NCBI RefSeq assembly: GCF_023935105.1
Contig: NZ_CP096040.1
Coordinates: 3,844,001-3,908,000 of the forward strand
DNA: 64,000 nucleotides
Source: Caulobacter segnis
Lineage (GTDB): Bacteria > Pseudomonadota > Alphaproteobacteria > Caulobacterales > Caulobacteraceae
Direction of reading: 5' to 3'
The translations under genes and the position numbers were made by a program. Under the pieces are notes generated by a model. It did no database searches and was not told the origin of the DNA. It was given only the letters and a program-made list of their open reading frames with translations. Within the stretch, counting starts at the first letter, position 1. Every line of letters begins with the position of its first letter. Of this stretch, positions 42,874 through 51,566 are shown in pieces.

Positions 42874-44667
42874 TTGCTCGCCGAGCGCCGCCTGAAAGCA
42901 AGCCCAACGGACGGCCCTCAACTCGCCAAGGCGCTGGACGCCCAAACAGCGCTTTTGCCTTATGCGCTGGGGGTTTTCGCGGTCAGCCTGCCGCTTTTCG
43001 TGTGGGTCGGATCGTTCGCGACGAACCGCCTTTGGATGAGCGCCAGCTTCGCGATCTTCGCCATCAACTGGGGCGCCTTCTACGCCGTGGTGAACTGGCT
43101 GCGCGACGAAGCGTCGCAAGAGCTTAACCGTCGGGCCCGGATCCAGGTGCTGGGCGGCCTGATGTGGGCGATGAGCGTCGTCCAGATCTCGATCCTGGCC
43201 CAGGGCGCCGGACCCGCGCGCGAGACCCTGCTGATGCTGGCCACGGCGGGCGCGGTGGTCTGCGCCTTTTTCGCCGCGCCCTACCTGCCGGCCCTGCTGA
43301 CCATCGCCCCTTTGGCGGCGGCTGGCCCGGTGATCGCCCAGTTCTCGCATCCGCAAGGCCGTCAGGCCGGCGTGATGACCTGGGGCGCCTCGGCCCTGGC
43401 CCTGACCCTGGGCATGATCCTCAACCGCATGTTCCGCCGTCAGCATGGCCTGGCCGTCGCCCACGAGCGCCTGGTCGAGGAACGCCTGGGCGTGTTGGAG
43501 GCGGCTGAGCGCACCGCGCGCTCGAAGTCCGATATCGTCGCCACCCTGAGCCATGAGATCCGCAACGGCCTGACCGGCGTCACCCACGTGCTGGCGGCCG
43601 CCGCCGGCCGGGGCGGCCGCGCCGCGCCCTCGCGCGAACAGCTTAACGCCGCGCTCGACGCCGCCCAGGACCTGATGTCTGTGCTGAACGCCACGCTCGA
43701 CTCCGAGACCGCCGAATCCGGTCGGCTGCGGGTCGAAGCCCGGCCGTTCGACTCCGTCCGCCTGGTCCAGGATCTGGTTCTGCTGGACAAGCCGCATGCG
43801 GGGACCAAGGGGCTGGAGCTGGCGATCCATGTCGATCCCCTGCTGCGGCGACGCGATAAGGGCGCAACGGTCGCCGACGCCCTGCGCACGCGCCAGATCA
43901 TCACCAACTTGTTGGGCAACGCGATCAAGTACACCGTGCGCGGCCGTGTCGAGGTGCGCCTGGAACTACGCGACGATCAGGTCGCCATCGAGGTCGCCGA
44001 CACCGGCCCCGGCCTCTCGGCCGAGGAGATGGAGCAGGCCTTCGAGCCCTTCCGCCGCGTCGAGCGCACCGGCGCGGGCGTCAACGGGGCGGGCCTAGGC
44101 CTGTCGCTGTCGCGTCAGCTGGCCCGCCTGATGGGCGGCGCGCTGGACGCCCGCAGCGCCGTGGGCGTCGGCAGCTGTTTCACCCTATCCCTGCCCTTCG
44201 ACGCCGACGCCGAGTGCGACCTCACCGAAGAGCTGGATAACGGGACCGTCGACATGTCGGGCGCGCCGCGCGCCCTGCGCATCCTGATCGCCGAGGACGA
44301 CGCCCTGAACGCGGCCATGCTGCGCGCCATCCTGGAACAGCTGGGCCATCAGGTCGTCCACGCCCAGAATGGTCGTCGCGCCGCCGACCTGGCCAAGATC
44401 GCCGAGTTCGACCTCCTGATGCTGGACCACCGCATGCCGGTGCTGGACGGCCCCGGCGCCACCGCCTCGTTGCGCGAGGCCGAGGGCCCCAACCGCGCCG
44501 CGCCCATCGTGGCCATCATCGACGGCGATGGCGAGGAAGCCTCCGAATTCCTGAGCGCCGGCGCCGACATCGTCCTGCGCAAACCGGTCAGCGTGGCCGC
44601 CGTCGCCCGCGCCCTGGCCGACGCCGCCGCCCTGGATCGCGGCGAGACCAAGTCCGAAGCGGCCTGA
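42874..44667 (+). CDS. Membrane hybrid sensor histidine kinase/response regulator
   Basis: The protein is 597 aa starting at TTG 42874, supported by AAGGAG 7 nt upstream. About six membrane segments (residues 25-185) are followed by HisKA (LSHEIRNGLTG, H227), HATPase (NLLGNAIKYTV, DTGPGLS, GAGLGLSLSRQL) and a C-terminal receiver (IAEDDALNAAML, acceptor D518 in LLMLDHRMPVLDG, Lys in LRKPV). No separate output domain is present, so phosphate probably moves to a histidine phosphotransferase. The signal is unknown. Divergence from a DUF2336 gene suggests joint regulation. Confidence 0.93.
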   Translation: MLAERRLKASPTDGPQLAKALDAQTALLPYALGVFAVSLPLFVWVGSFATNRLWMSASFAIFAINWGAFYAVVNWLRDEASQELNRRARIQVLGGLMWAMSVVQISILAQGAGPARETLLMLATAGAVVCAFFAAPYLPALLTIAPLAAAGPVIAQFSHPQGRQAGVMTWGASALALTLGMILNRMFRRQHGLAVAHERLVEERLGVLEAAERTARSKSDIVATLSHEIRNGLTGVTHVLAAAAGRGGRAAPSREQLNAALDAAQDLMSVLNATLDSETAESGRLRVEARPFDSVRLVQDLVLLDKPHAGTKGLELAIHVDPLLRRRDKGATVADALRTRQIITNLLGNAIKYTVRGRVEVRLELRDDQVAIEVADTGPGLSAEEMEQAFEPFRRVERTGAGVNGAGLGLSLSRQLARLMGGALDARSAVGVGSCFTLSLPFDADAECDLTEELDNGTVDMSGAPRALRILIAEDDALNAAMLRAILEQLGHQVVHAQNGRRAADLAKIAEFDLLMLDHRMPVLDGPGATASLREAEGPNRAAPIVAIIDGDGEEASEFLSAGADIVLRKPVSVAAVARALADAAALDRGETKSEAA

Positions 44668-44895
44668 ACCGCGCCCTCCGGTTTGACAACAAGAGCCGGG
44701 GGTGGAGAATGGCGCATGTTCTCGCGCCCGACCTTCCGGCGTTTTCGCCATCACGGCGGTAGCCTGCTCGCAGGCTCCTAGCCCCGAACCTCCGCGCCTG
44801 CGTCGCGGCCGTTCGGGGCGAACATCAACCTGCCGCCAATCGACGGTCCGCCGAGCGCGCCGTCGCGCCTGAACACATCAAATCTGGAGCTTCTC

Positions 44896-45315
44896 ATGCT
44901 CGCGCAAGCGGACGTCGTCGTGCGTCCCCGTATCATCATGGCTGAGACCGAGGTCGAAGCCCTAACCACCCTGGCCCTGCAGATGGAGCCAGCCGCGCCA
45001 CTGGCCGCCGACATGCTGCTGGCCGAGATCGACCGCGCCGAGGTCCGCCCGGACGCCGACATGCCCGATCACGTCGTCCGCATGCGCTCGACCGTCCGCT
45101 TCGAGGACGACGCCAACGGCATGGCCCGCTCGGTCCTGCTGGTCTACCCCAAGGAGGCCGACATCGCGGCTGGCAAGATTTCGGTCCTTTCCCTCGTGGG
45201 CGCCGGCCTGATCGGACTCTCCGTCGGCCAGACGATCCGGTGGCCCGATCGGGACGGTCACGAGCGGCTGCTGCGTATTCTCAAGGTCGAGCCGCCCGCC
45301 CCGCCCCTCTTTTGA
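44896..45315 (+). CDS. rnk: Rnk-like GreA/GreB-domain protein
   Basis: The protein is 139 aa. A short helical N-terminus (MLAQADVVVRPRIIMAETEVEALT) is followed by a GreA/GreB C-terminal FKBP-like domain (RMRSTVRFEDD, VLLVYPKEADIAAGKISVLSLVGAGLIGLSVGQTI). This layout matches Rnk, which binds RNA polymerase and is reported to affect nucleoside diphosphate kinase levels. A role in vivo is not shown by sequence. The 228-bp gap before it holds only an unconvincing 21-codon frame. Confidence 0.88.
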   Translation: MLAQADVVVRPRIIMAETEVEALTTLALQMEPAAPLAADMLLAEIDRAEVRPDADMPDHVVRMRSTVRFEDDANGMARSVLLVYPKEADIAAGKISVLSLVGAGLIGLSVGQTIRWPDRDGHERLLRILKVEPPAPPLF

Positions 45316-45400
45316 ACGGAGGGCTTGCCGCTGGGTAAGCCTTTCCATTCCCCGTCCTGATCCGCACACTCGCCGCAACGAGAAAAGACGGGAGGATGCG

Positions 45401-46588
45401 ATGCTGGAGGGACTGCGCGTCATCGAGCTGGCGACCTATATCGCCGCTCCCGGCGCGGCCGGGATCATGGCGGACTGGGGCGCCGACGTGATCAAGGTCG
45501 AGTCGCCCGAGGGCGACCCCATGCGGCGCTTCTTCGACACCATCGGCTCGGACCAGGACGCCAACCCGATCTTCGAGCTGGACAACCGGGGCAAGCGGGC
45601 GGTCGTCCTCGACATCCGCAGCGACCTGGGCCGCGAGGCGCTGAAGGCTCTGGCGGCGACCGCCGACATCTTCCTAACCAATGTCCGCCCCGCCGCCCTG
45701 GCCCGCGCCGGCCTCGACTTCGAGACGCTGAAGGCGGTCAATCCGCGCCTGATCTATTGCAGCCTGACGGGCTATGGCCTGACCGGTCCCGACCGCGACA
45801 AGCCCGGCATGGACGTGGCGGCCTTCTGGTCACGGGCCGGCGTCGGATCGATCACCGCGCCGAAGGGCGCCGAACCCTTCCCGATCCGCACGGGCATGGG
45901 CGACCACGTCACGTCGCTCGCAACGGTGTCCGCGATCCTCGCGGCGGTCCACGAGCGCACGCGGACGGGCCAAGGTCGGCTGGTCGAGACCTCGCTGCTG
46001 CGCACCGGCGTCTACGCCATCGGTTCGGACATGGCGATCCAGTTGCGCTTCGGGAAGCTGGCCTCGACGCGCGGCCGGCGTGAGTCGGTGCAGCCCCTGG
46101 CCAATTTCTACAGGACCGCTGACGGCCGCTGGATCTGCCTGCTGCCGCGCCAGGGCAGCGTCGACTGGCCACGCATCGCCGCGGCCGCCGGCCGTCCCGA
46201 GCTGGTCGACGATCCACGCTTCGCCTCGGCCAAGGCCCGCCGGGAGCACGGCCAGACCCTGGTCGACATCCTGGACGAGGCCTTCGGGGCTATGACCTAT
46301 GAAGACGCCGCCGCCGCGCTGGACGCCGGCGACATCACCTGGGCGCCCTACCAGACCCCGCGCGAGTTGGCGGCCGATGAACAGGCGGAGGCCGCCGGCT
46401 GCTTCGTCGACACGCCGGACGGTCAGGGTGGGACCTTCAAGGCGCCCGCGGCTCCCGCCCGTTTTCCGGGTTCGGAGGACGGCCCGCGCGGCCCCGCCCC
46501 GAAGCTGGGCGCGGACACGGCGGCGGTGTTCAGGGAGCTGGGTTGGGACGAGGCGCGCGTGGCGGCCCTGAAGGCCGTCAGCGATTGA
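45401..46588 (+). CDS. CaiB/BaiF-family (class III) CoA transferase
   Basis: The protein is 395 aa. It starts with LEGLRVIELATYIAAPGAAGIMADWGADVIKVE and contains NRGKRAVVLDIRSDLGREAL and CSLTGYGLTGPDRDKPGMD, where the Asp after GM is the expected catalytic acid (D in formyl-CoA transferase). These enzymes move CoA between carboxylic acids. No pathway partner is adjacent, so the substrate is unknown; an acyl-CoA dehydrogenase lies 2 kb downstream. It overlaps the convergent lytic transglycosylase by 11 bp. Confidence 0.93.
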   Translation: MLEGLRVIELATYIAAPGAAGIMADWGADVIKVESPEGDPMRRFFDTIGSDQDANPIFELDNRGKRAVVLDIRSDLGREALKALAATADIFLTNVRPAALARAGLDFETLKAVNPRLIYCSLTGYGLTGPDRDKPGMDVAAFWSRAGVGSITAPKGAEPFPIRTGMGDHVTSLATVSAILAAVHERTRTGQGRLVETSLLRTGVYAIGSDMAIQLRFGKLASTRGRRESVQPLANFYRTADGRWICLLPRQGSVDWPRIAAAAGRPELVDDPRFASAKARREHGQTLVDILDEAFGAMTYEDAAAALDAGDITWAPYQTPRELAADEQAEAAGCFVDTPDGQGGTFKAPAAPARFPGSEDGPRGPAPKLGADTAAVFRELGWDEARVAALKAVSD

Positions 46589-47444
46589 TCTTGTCGTTGG
46601 CGTCGGCCAGCACGCGCAGCATCTCGGCCGAGAACATCGAGCTGGCCAGACGCTGACCCCCGCCCATGCTGGCGGTGTCGGACCCGCCGAACGGATTGCC
46701 GGCGTCCTGCGAGCCGCGCAGGATCAGGTCGACCATCGCCTCCTGCTGGCGGATGTGCTCCAGGCGCCGGCCGCTGGCGTACTGCAGGAAGCCCTGGTCA
46801 GGCTCGACAACCGGCGCCGACGGGCCCGGATCGACGCGGGTGGCGCCACCGGTCTTGGTCAGGTTGGCGTAGACCTCGCCGACCGTGGCGGCGCGGCCGT
46901 CCTTGTAGAAGATCGAGCGGTTGGCCTGGGCGGCGTCAGGGAACATGGCCGCGGCGTTGGCGCCGGGCGAGGCGGTCGCCGCCTCGATCAGACGGGCCGA
47001 ACCCGACGGGCCCAGGAAGTGGGCGGCGTAGAGCTCGCCGGCCGTGGGCGAGCGCCCCACCCGGCCCCGCAGGTAGGACGCGTGGTCCGAGGCGAGCTCG
47101 CCAGCCATCAAGGCGGCGGCGTGCGGGTCGGTCTTCAGGCTCAGCACGGCCTTGCGAGCCTCGTCGCCGTCGACCCGATAGCGCCCGTCAGACCCTTGCG
47201 AGATCAGGTCGGCGTAGCGGGCGTAGCCGTACTTGGAGCCATGCTTCTTCAGCGTCGAGAGCCAGGTCTGGTCGACGAACTGAAACAAGCCCGAGGCCGA
47301 CGACGTCCTGGCCTTGGCGATCGGGTTGAAGCCGCTCTCGCGCTTGGCGGTCCCCATCAGGAACGTGAAGTCGACTCCGGTCGCGCTGGAAGCGCGCTGG
47401 ATCGCCGACTCGACGACGCTGCGGATGGAACTGACGGCGGGCAT
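46578..47444 (-). CDS. Lytic transglycosylase (SLT-type), possible PleA-like protein
   Basis: The protein is 288 aa. It has an SLT-type domain with catalytic Glu E36 (GTAKRESGFNP) and the SASGLFQFVDQTW motif, then AAHFLGPSGSARLI, a FlgJ/VirB1-like arrangement. No signal peptide is obvious at the N-terminus. The C-terminal half is low in conservation and ends SAEMLRVLADANDKINR. In Caulobacter a lytic transglycosylase (PleA) is needed for pili and flagella; the assignment here is a guess. A CtrA-like box lies 26-40 bp upstream. Confidence 0.85.
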   Translation of the reverse strand: MPAVSSIRSVVESAIQRASSATGVDFTFLMGTAKRESGFNPIAKARTSSASGLFQFVDQTWLSTLKKHGSKYGYARYADLISQGSDGRYRVDGDEARKAVLSLKTDPHAAALMAGELASDHASYLRGRVGRSPTAGELYAAHFLGPSGSARLIEAATASPGANAAAMFPDAAQANRSIFYKDGRAATVGEVYANLTKTGGATRVDPGPSAPVVEPDQGFLQYASGRRLEHIRQQEAMVDLILRGSQDAGNPFGGSDTASMGGGQRLASSMFSAEMLRVLADANDKINR

Positions 47445-47469
47445 GGGCCTCAGGAGTCGGCGATCATGG

Positions 47470-47484
47470 TTAATAGCGAATTAA
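47470..47484 (-). promoter_or_regulatory. Perfect CtrA-type box TTAA-N7-TTAA
   Basis: TTAATAGCGAATTAA followed by CC matches the CtrA motif at all eight defined bases. It begins 26 bp before the lytic transglycosylase ATG and lies 154 bp before tonB. CtrA is the cell-cycle regulator of flagellar, pilus and division genes. So close to the ATG, activation would imply a near-leaderless transcript; repression is the other option. Confidence 0.65.
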
Positions 47485-47637
47485 CCACGTTCACACCGCG
47501 CCGCGCGGAGACGAGATGCCGCACCCTATCTTACAGGCGTAAGAAAAATCAGCGATAAGATTACGATTGTCAATTTACACCACCGAGCATCCATGCTGAC
47601 CTGATTTCACAGATGTAGTTTCATCTAGGAGGTCGAC

Positions 47638-48360
47638 ATGGCCCTGGCTCTCAACCCCAACGGCTCCGGCATTCCCGGCCTGGACGCTCCGCCGCGCAAG
47701 CCTTCGAAGGCGCTGCTGATCGGCCTGGGCGTCTCGGGTGCGCTGCATATCGGTCTGATCGGCTATCTGGCCTATCAGAAGTACGTCGCGCCGCTGCCGC
47801 CGATGGTCGAGGACACCACCCTGGTGCTCCAGCCGATCTACACGCCGCCCAAGCCGCCGCCCCCTCCCCCGCCGACCGATCAGCCGCCGCCTCAGGCCGC
47901 CGCGCCCAAGCTCCACGCGCCGCTGCAGACGCCGTTCGAGCCGCCGCCGCCGCTGGTCGCCGATCCGACGATCAGGACGGAAGGCCCGCCGGCGACGGGT
48001 CCCATCACGACCCTGACGCCGACGCCACCCGCGCCCCCGGCCCCTCCGGCGCCGCAGCCCAAGGTCATCACCCGGGCCAACTGGCTGAAGCTGCCCTCGG
48101 CGGATGAGATCGCCCGCTACTATCCGGACAGCGCCGTGCGGCGTGGCGTTTCAGGCGCGGCGACCTTGAACTGCGTGGTGGCGGTGAACGGCGCGGTGCA
48201 CGACTGCACAGTGCTGTCGGAAACCCCGGCGGACGAAGGCTTTGGCGCCGCCGCCCTGAAGGTCTCGCGCTTCTTCAAGATGAAGCCGCAGACGGAGAAT
48301 GGCGAGGCCGTCGACGGCGCGACCGTGCGCATCCCGATCCGGTTCAACGCGGGCGCTTAA
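47638..48360 (+). CDS. tonB: TonB-family energy transducer
   Basis: The protein is 240 aa with a strong AGGAGGT site upstream. A cytoplasmic start, one membrane segment (about residues 24-46) and a Pro-rich periplasmic stretch ([16 protein letters not shown], then further PP repeats to about residue 140) precede a TonB C-terminal domain. That domain has two Cys ([16 protein letters not shown]) and ends PIRFNAGA. It may energise the TonB-dependent receptors in this window. ExbBD are not adjacent. It is followed by a terminator. Confidence 0.92.
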   Translation: MALALNPNGSGIPGLDAPPRKPSKALLIGLGVSGALHIGLIGYLAYQKYVAPLPPMVEDTTLVLQPIYTPPKPPPPPPPTDQPPPQAAAPKLHAPLQTPFEPPPPLVADPTIRTEGPPATGPITTLTPTPPAPPAPPAPQPKVITRANWLKLPSADEIARYYPDSAVRRGVSGAATLNCVVAVNGAVHDCTVLSETPADEGFGAAALKVSRFFKMKPQTENGEAVDGATVRIPIRFNAGA

Positions 48361-48384
48361 GCCCTCCTCCGACGTTGAAACGGC

Positions 48385-48416
48385 GGCCGGGTCGCGCCTT
48401 CCGCGACCCGGCCTTT
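48385..48416. terminator. Terminator between tonB and acyl-CoA dehydrogenase
   Basis: A 12-bp stem GGCCGGGTCGCG/CGCGACCCGGCC with loop CCTTC is followed by TTT then CCCC. Convergent genes suggest it may serve both strands, though the T-run is short. Confidence 0.7.
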
Positions 48417-48425
48417 CCCCTTGGA

Positions 48426-49589
48426 TTAGTAGCTCTTGGGCAGGCCCAGCACGCGTTCGGCGATGAAGTTCAGGATCATCTCGCGACTGACCGGGGCGAT
48501 CCGGGCGATCATCGCCTCGCGGAAGTAGCGTTCGACGTCGTACTCCTTGGCGTAGCCCATGCCGCCATGCGCCAGCACCGAATTCTCGCAGGCGTGGAAG
48601 CCGGCCTCGGCGCCCAGGTACTTCGCGGCATTGGCCTCGGCCCCGCAGTCCTTGCCCTGGTCGTAGAGGGCGGCGGCCTTGAAGGCCAGCAGGTTGGCCG
48701 CTTCGAGCTCGGCCCACGACTTGGCCAGCGGATGGGCCACGCCCTGGTTCTTGCCGATCGGTCGGCCGAACACGATGCGTTCGTTAGCGTAGGTGGTCGC
48801 CTTGGCCAGCGCCGCGCGGCCCAGGCCGATGGCCTCGACGGCGAACAGTACGCGCTCGGGATTGAGGCCATGCAGCAGGTATTGGAAGCCCTTGCCCTCC
48901 TCGCCGACCAGATCCTGGGCCGGCACGAACAGGTCCTCGATGAAGAGCATGTTACACTCGACGGCCTTGCGGCCCATCTTCGGGATCGGCTTGGCCTCGA
49001 TCTTCTCGCGGTCGGTGTAGAAAAGGCTCAGCCCTTGCGTCGGCTTGGCGCATTGATCCTTGGGCGTGGTGCGAGCGATGATCAGGATCTTGTTGGCGCG
49101 CTGGGCGCCGGTGGTCCAGATCTTGCGGCCGTTCAGGCGATAGCCGCCGTCGACCTTCTCGGCTCGCGTCTCCAGACTGGAGGTGTCGAGGCCCGAGTTC
49201 GGCTCGGTGACGGCGAAGCACATCTTGTCCTCGCCCGAGATGATCCGAGGCAGCAGGCGCTCGCGCTGCTCGTCCGATCCGAACTTCACCAGCGGCATCG
49301 GGCCGAAGATGTTCAGGTGGATCGCGCTGGCGCCCGAGAAGCCCGCGCCCGACTGGGCCACGGTCTGCATCATCACGGCCGCTTCCGTCAGCCCTAGGCC
49401 CGCCCCGCCGACGCTCTCGGGCATGGCCACGCCCAGCCATCCCCCTTCGGCGATGGCGGCGACAAATTCCTCGGGGAAGTTTCCGGTCTCGTCGGTGCGC
49501 CGCCAGTACTCGTCGTCGAAGGCCGCGCACACCTTGGCCACGCCCTCGCGAATGGCTTCCTGCTCTTCGGTCAACCACAATCCGGACAT
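48426..49589 (-). CDS. Acyl-CoA dehydrogenase family protein
   Basis: The protein is 387 aa with the full three-domain FAD fold: N-terminal helices (LTEEQEAIREGVAKVCAAF), central FAVTEPNSGLDTSS beta domain, and C-terminal helices with RIVFGRPIGKNQGVAHPLA and GMGYAKEYDVERYFREA. It dehydrogenates an acyl-CoA; chain type is unknown. It follows the ThiO-like gene by 32 bp in the same direction. Confidence 0.94.
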   Translation of the reverse strand: MSGLWLTEEQEAIREGVAKVCAAFDDEYWRRTDETGNFPEEFVAAIAEGGWLGVAMPESVGGAGLGLTEAAVMMQTVAQSGAGFSGASAIHLNIFGPMPLVKFGSDEQRERLLPRIISGEDKMCFAVTEPNSGLDTSSLETRAEKVDGGYRLNGRKIWTTGAQRANKILIIARTTPKDQCAKPTQGLSLFYTDREKIEAKPIPKMGRKAVECNMLFIEDLFVPAQDLVGEEGKGFQYLLHGLNPERVLFAVEAIGLGRAALAKATTYANERIVFGRPIGKNQGVAHPLAKSWAELEAANLLAFKAAALYDQGKDCGAEANAAKYLGAEAGFHACENSVLAHGGMGYAKEYDVERYFREAMIARIAPVSREMILNFIAERVLGLPKSY

Positions 49590-49621
49590 CCGGCCCTACT
49601 CCCCTGCGCGCCTTGGTTCTC

Positions 49622-50635
49622 TTAGGTCTCGGGCTCCTCGAAGCGACGCGCGTCCATGGCGTCGGCGTCGGGGCCCGGGTTATCACCATTCAGATACGCC
49701 GCGACCATGTCTGCCACAAGCGGCGCGAGTAGCCAGCCGTTGCGCCGCGCGCCCACGGCCAGCAGCACGCCGGGCGCCGCGCTCCAACCCACCAGAGGCA
49801 GGCCGTCGGGCGTGGTGACGCGCACGCCCACCTCGACCTCGGCCTGGCCCAGATCCAGGTCCGGGCGCAAGGCCCAGGCCGCCGCCCGCAGGGCCTGGGT
49901 CGCCGAGGCGTCGGGCGAGAGATCGTCGCGACCGACCTCCATGGTGGCGCCGACCGCCAGCGTCTCGCCGGGCGCCAGATAAACGCCCTCGCCGCGCACC
50001 ACCGCCGGATCGTCCGTCGCCGCGTCCGTTCGCAGGATCTGGCCCTTGATCGGGGCCAGGGCGGCGGTCTCGGGCGCCAGGCGTCCGGCGCGGACGCCGG
50101 GACCGGTGGCCAGCACCAGCACGTCAAAGGCCTCCACGCCGCCACCGCTCAGGCGCAGGACGCCCGGCGCGAACGACTCGACCAAGCGCGCCTCGAAGCG
50201 GGCGCCGGCGGCCTCGGCGGCGGCGCGCAACGTTCGCAGCGCCGGCCGCGCTTCGATGCGCCAGTCCTCGGCAATGGTCGCCGCCGAGGGCAGGCCCAGG
50301 TCGCGCAGGCGTCGATCGACCTGACCCCGCCAGGATTCGGAGCCCTCGATTCGAACCCCCGCTCGGACGATCTCGAGTCCCAGGTCCTCGGCGAAGGCCG
50401 GCCACAGGTCGCGGGCGCGGCGCATCAGGTCCAGGTGATCGCGCGAGACCGGATCGAACAGGGCCTCGCTGACCGGCGCCAGCATGCCGGCCGCCACGCC
50501 CGAGGCGTTTTCGCCCGAGGGGGCCGAGTCGAAGACGGTGACGGAAAAGCCCGCCCGCGCCAGGCGCAGCGCCACGGCTGATCCCAAAGCCCCGGCCCCA
50601 GCCACGGCGATACGCGCCCCAGTTTGAACGTTCAT
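49622..50635 (-). CDS. thiO: FAD-dependent glycine/amino-acid oxidase, ThiO-like
   Basis: The protein is 337 aa from MNVQTGARIAVAG; a TTG three codons earlier (50644) is possible. The N-terminal FAD motif is AVAGAGALGSAVALRLARAG. Later DAO-family blocks are PIKGQILRTD and the C-terminal VGVRVTTPDGLPLVGW and ARRNGWLLAPLVADMV. ThiO oxidises glycine to iminoglycine for thiamine thiazole synthesis. No other thiamine gene is nearby, so a broader amino-acid oxidase role is possible. Confidence 0.85.
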   Translation of the reverse strand: MNVQTGARIAVAGAGALGSAVALRLARAGFSVTVFDSAPSGENASGVAAGMLAPVSEALFDPVSRDHLDLMRRARDLWPAFAEDLGLEIVRAGVRIEGSESWRGQVDRRLRDLGLPSAATIAEDWRIEARPALRTLRAAAEAAGARFEARLVESFAPGVLRLSGGGVEAFDVLVLATGPGVRAGRLAPETAALAPIKGQILRTDAATDDPAVVRGEGVYLAPGETLAVGATMEVGRDDLSPDASATQALRAAAWALRPDLDLGQAEVEVGVRVTTPDGLPLVGWSAAPGVLLAVGARRNGWLLAPLVADMVAAYLNGDNPGPDADAMDARRFEEPET

Positions 50636-50850
50636 GGCGCGCAAACACCTTCCGGGAAGACGGACGTCAAGTCCGGAACGACCACGTCAGGCGCGGCTTA
50701 ATCATCGTTAACGGTAGTGAATCGAGCGCGACACTTTGGCGCGAAGACCCGTTCCGTGCACGCCCGGACGTGACGACGCGGCCAAGCTCGGTCTATATCC
50801 GTTAATATTGGCACGAGGCCGCCATGCGGCGTTGGAGGGAATTGAGGCGG

Positions 50851-51258
50851 ATGAACGATCGACCCGCAGCCGAACCGGCCCACCCCGTTGATCTGTATGT
50901 GGGCGCTCGGCTGAGAATTCGCCGTAAGATGATGGGCCTGAGCCAGACCCAGGTCGCCGACGCCCTCGGCATCACCTTCCAGCAGATCCAGAAGTACGAG
51001 CGCGGCGCCAATCGCATCAGCGCCAGCAAGCTGTACGACGCGGCCAAGCTACTACAGGCCCCGGTGTCCTACTTCTTCGAAGGCCTCGATGAGACCGACG
51101 GCGGCATCGACGACGGCTTCGCCCAGCGCATGACCGAGTTCGTCTCCACGCCCGAGGGTCTGGAGCTGGCCAGCCTGTTCCCGCGCCTGGCCGATCGCCG
51201 CCTGCGCCGCCGGGTCGTCGACCTGGTCCGCGCCATGGTGGACGACGAGGCGCCGTAG
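50851..51258 (+). CDS. XRE-family HTH regulator
   Basis: The protein is 135 aa from MNDRPAAEPA; an earlier ATG at 50824 is possible, and GAGGCGG just upstream supports 50851. The Cro/XRE HTH is LRIRRKMMGLSQTQVADALG...FQQIQKYERGANRISASKL, very similar in plan to small alphaproteobacterial regulators. The C-terminal half has no recognised domain. It is divergent from thiO and followed by a terminator. The target is unknown. Confidence 0.9.
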   Translation: MNDRPAAEPAHPVDLYVGARLRIRRKMMGLSQTQVADALGITFQQIQKYERGANRISASKLYDAAKLLQAPVSYFFEGLDETDGGIDDGFAQRMTEFVSTPEGLELASLFPRLADRRLRRRVVDLVRAMVDDEAP

Positions 51259-51294
51259 TCGCCAAATTCGCCCGCGCAAGCCGGCCTGAAAGAG

Positions 51295-51328
51295 CCCGCG
51301 CACTCTGCCGGTGACGCGGGTTTTCTTT
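51295..51328 (+). terminator. Terminator after the XRE regulator
   Basis: A 6-bp stem CCCGCG/CGCGGG encloses a 14-nt loop and is followed by TTTTCTTTT. The rest of the 308-bp gap to the receptor start at 51567 shows only promoter-like AT-richer DNA. Confidence 0.7.
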
Positions 51329-51566
51329 TGGCCGAAACGACCCCGCGACTCAGTTCGACGGTCCGCACACGAAGTAAATTCTTACTTGGTGGTCGCTGCC
51401 GGTCGCGTCGCCCGCCTAGCGAACGACCGTTCATCGGCGAACGCCGTCCAATTCGCAGGCAAGGCGTCCGCGGACGCCCCTCGACGCGCCGGCTCCTGTC
51501 TGTGTCGATGTGAAAAATCACCATGATGTTTTCCAGCGGTTTCGTGACCGCAACGAGGGGATTCAC

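Noticed and set aside
44716..44781. Short 21-codon frame MFSRPTFRRF before rnk
   Set aside because: Too short, no conserved features and no clear ribosome site.
50698..50711. TTAATCATCGTTAA as a CtrA box between thiO and the XRE gene
   Set aside because: The spacer is six, not seven bases, so it does not meet the motif used for the sites kept.
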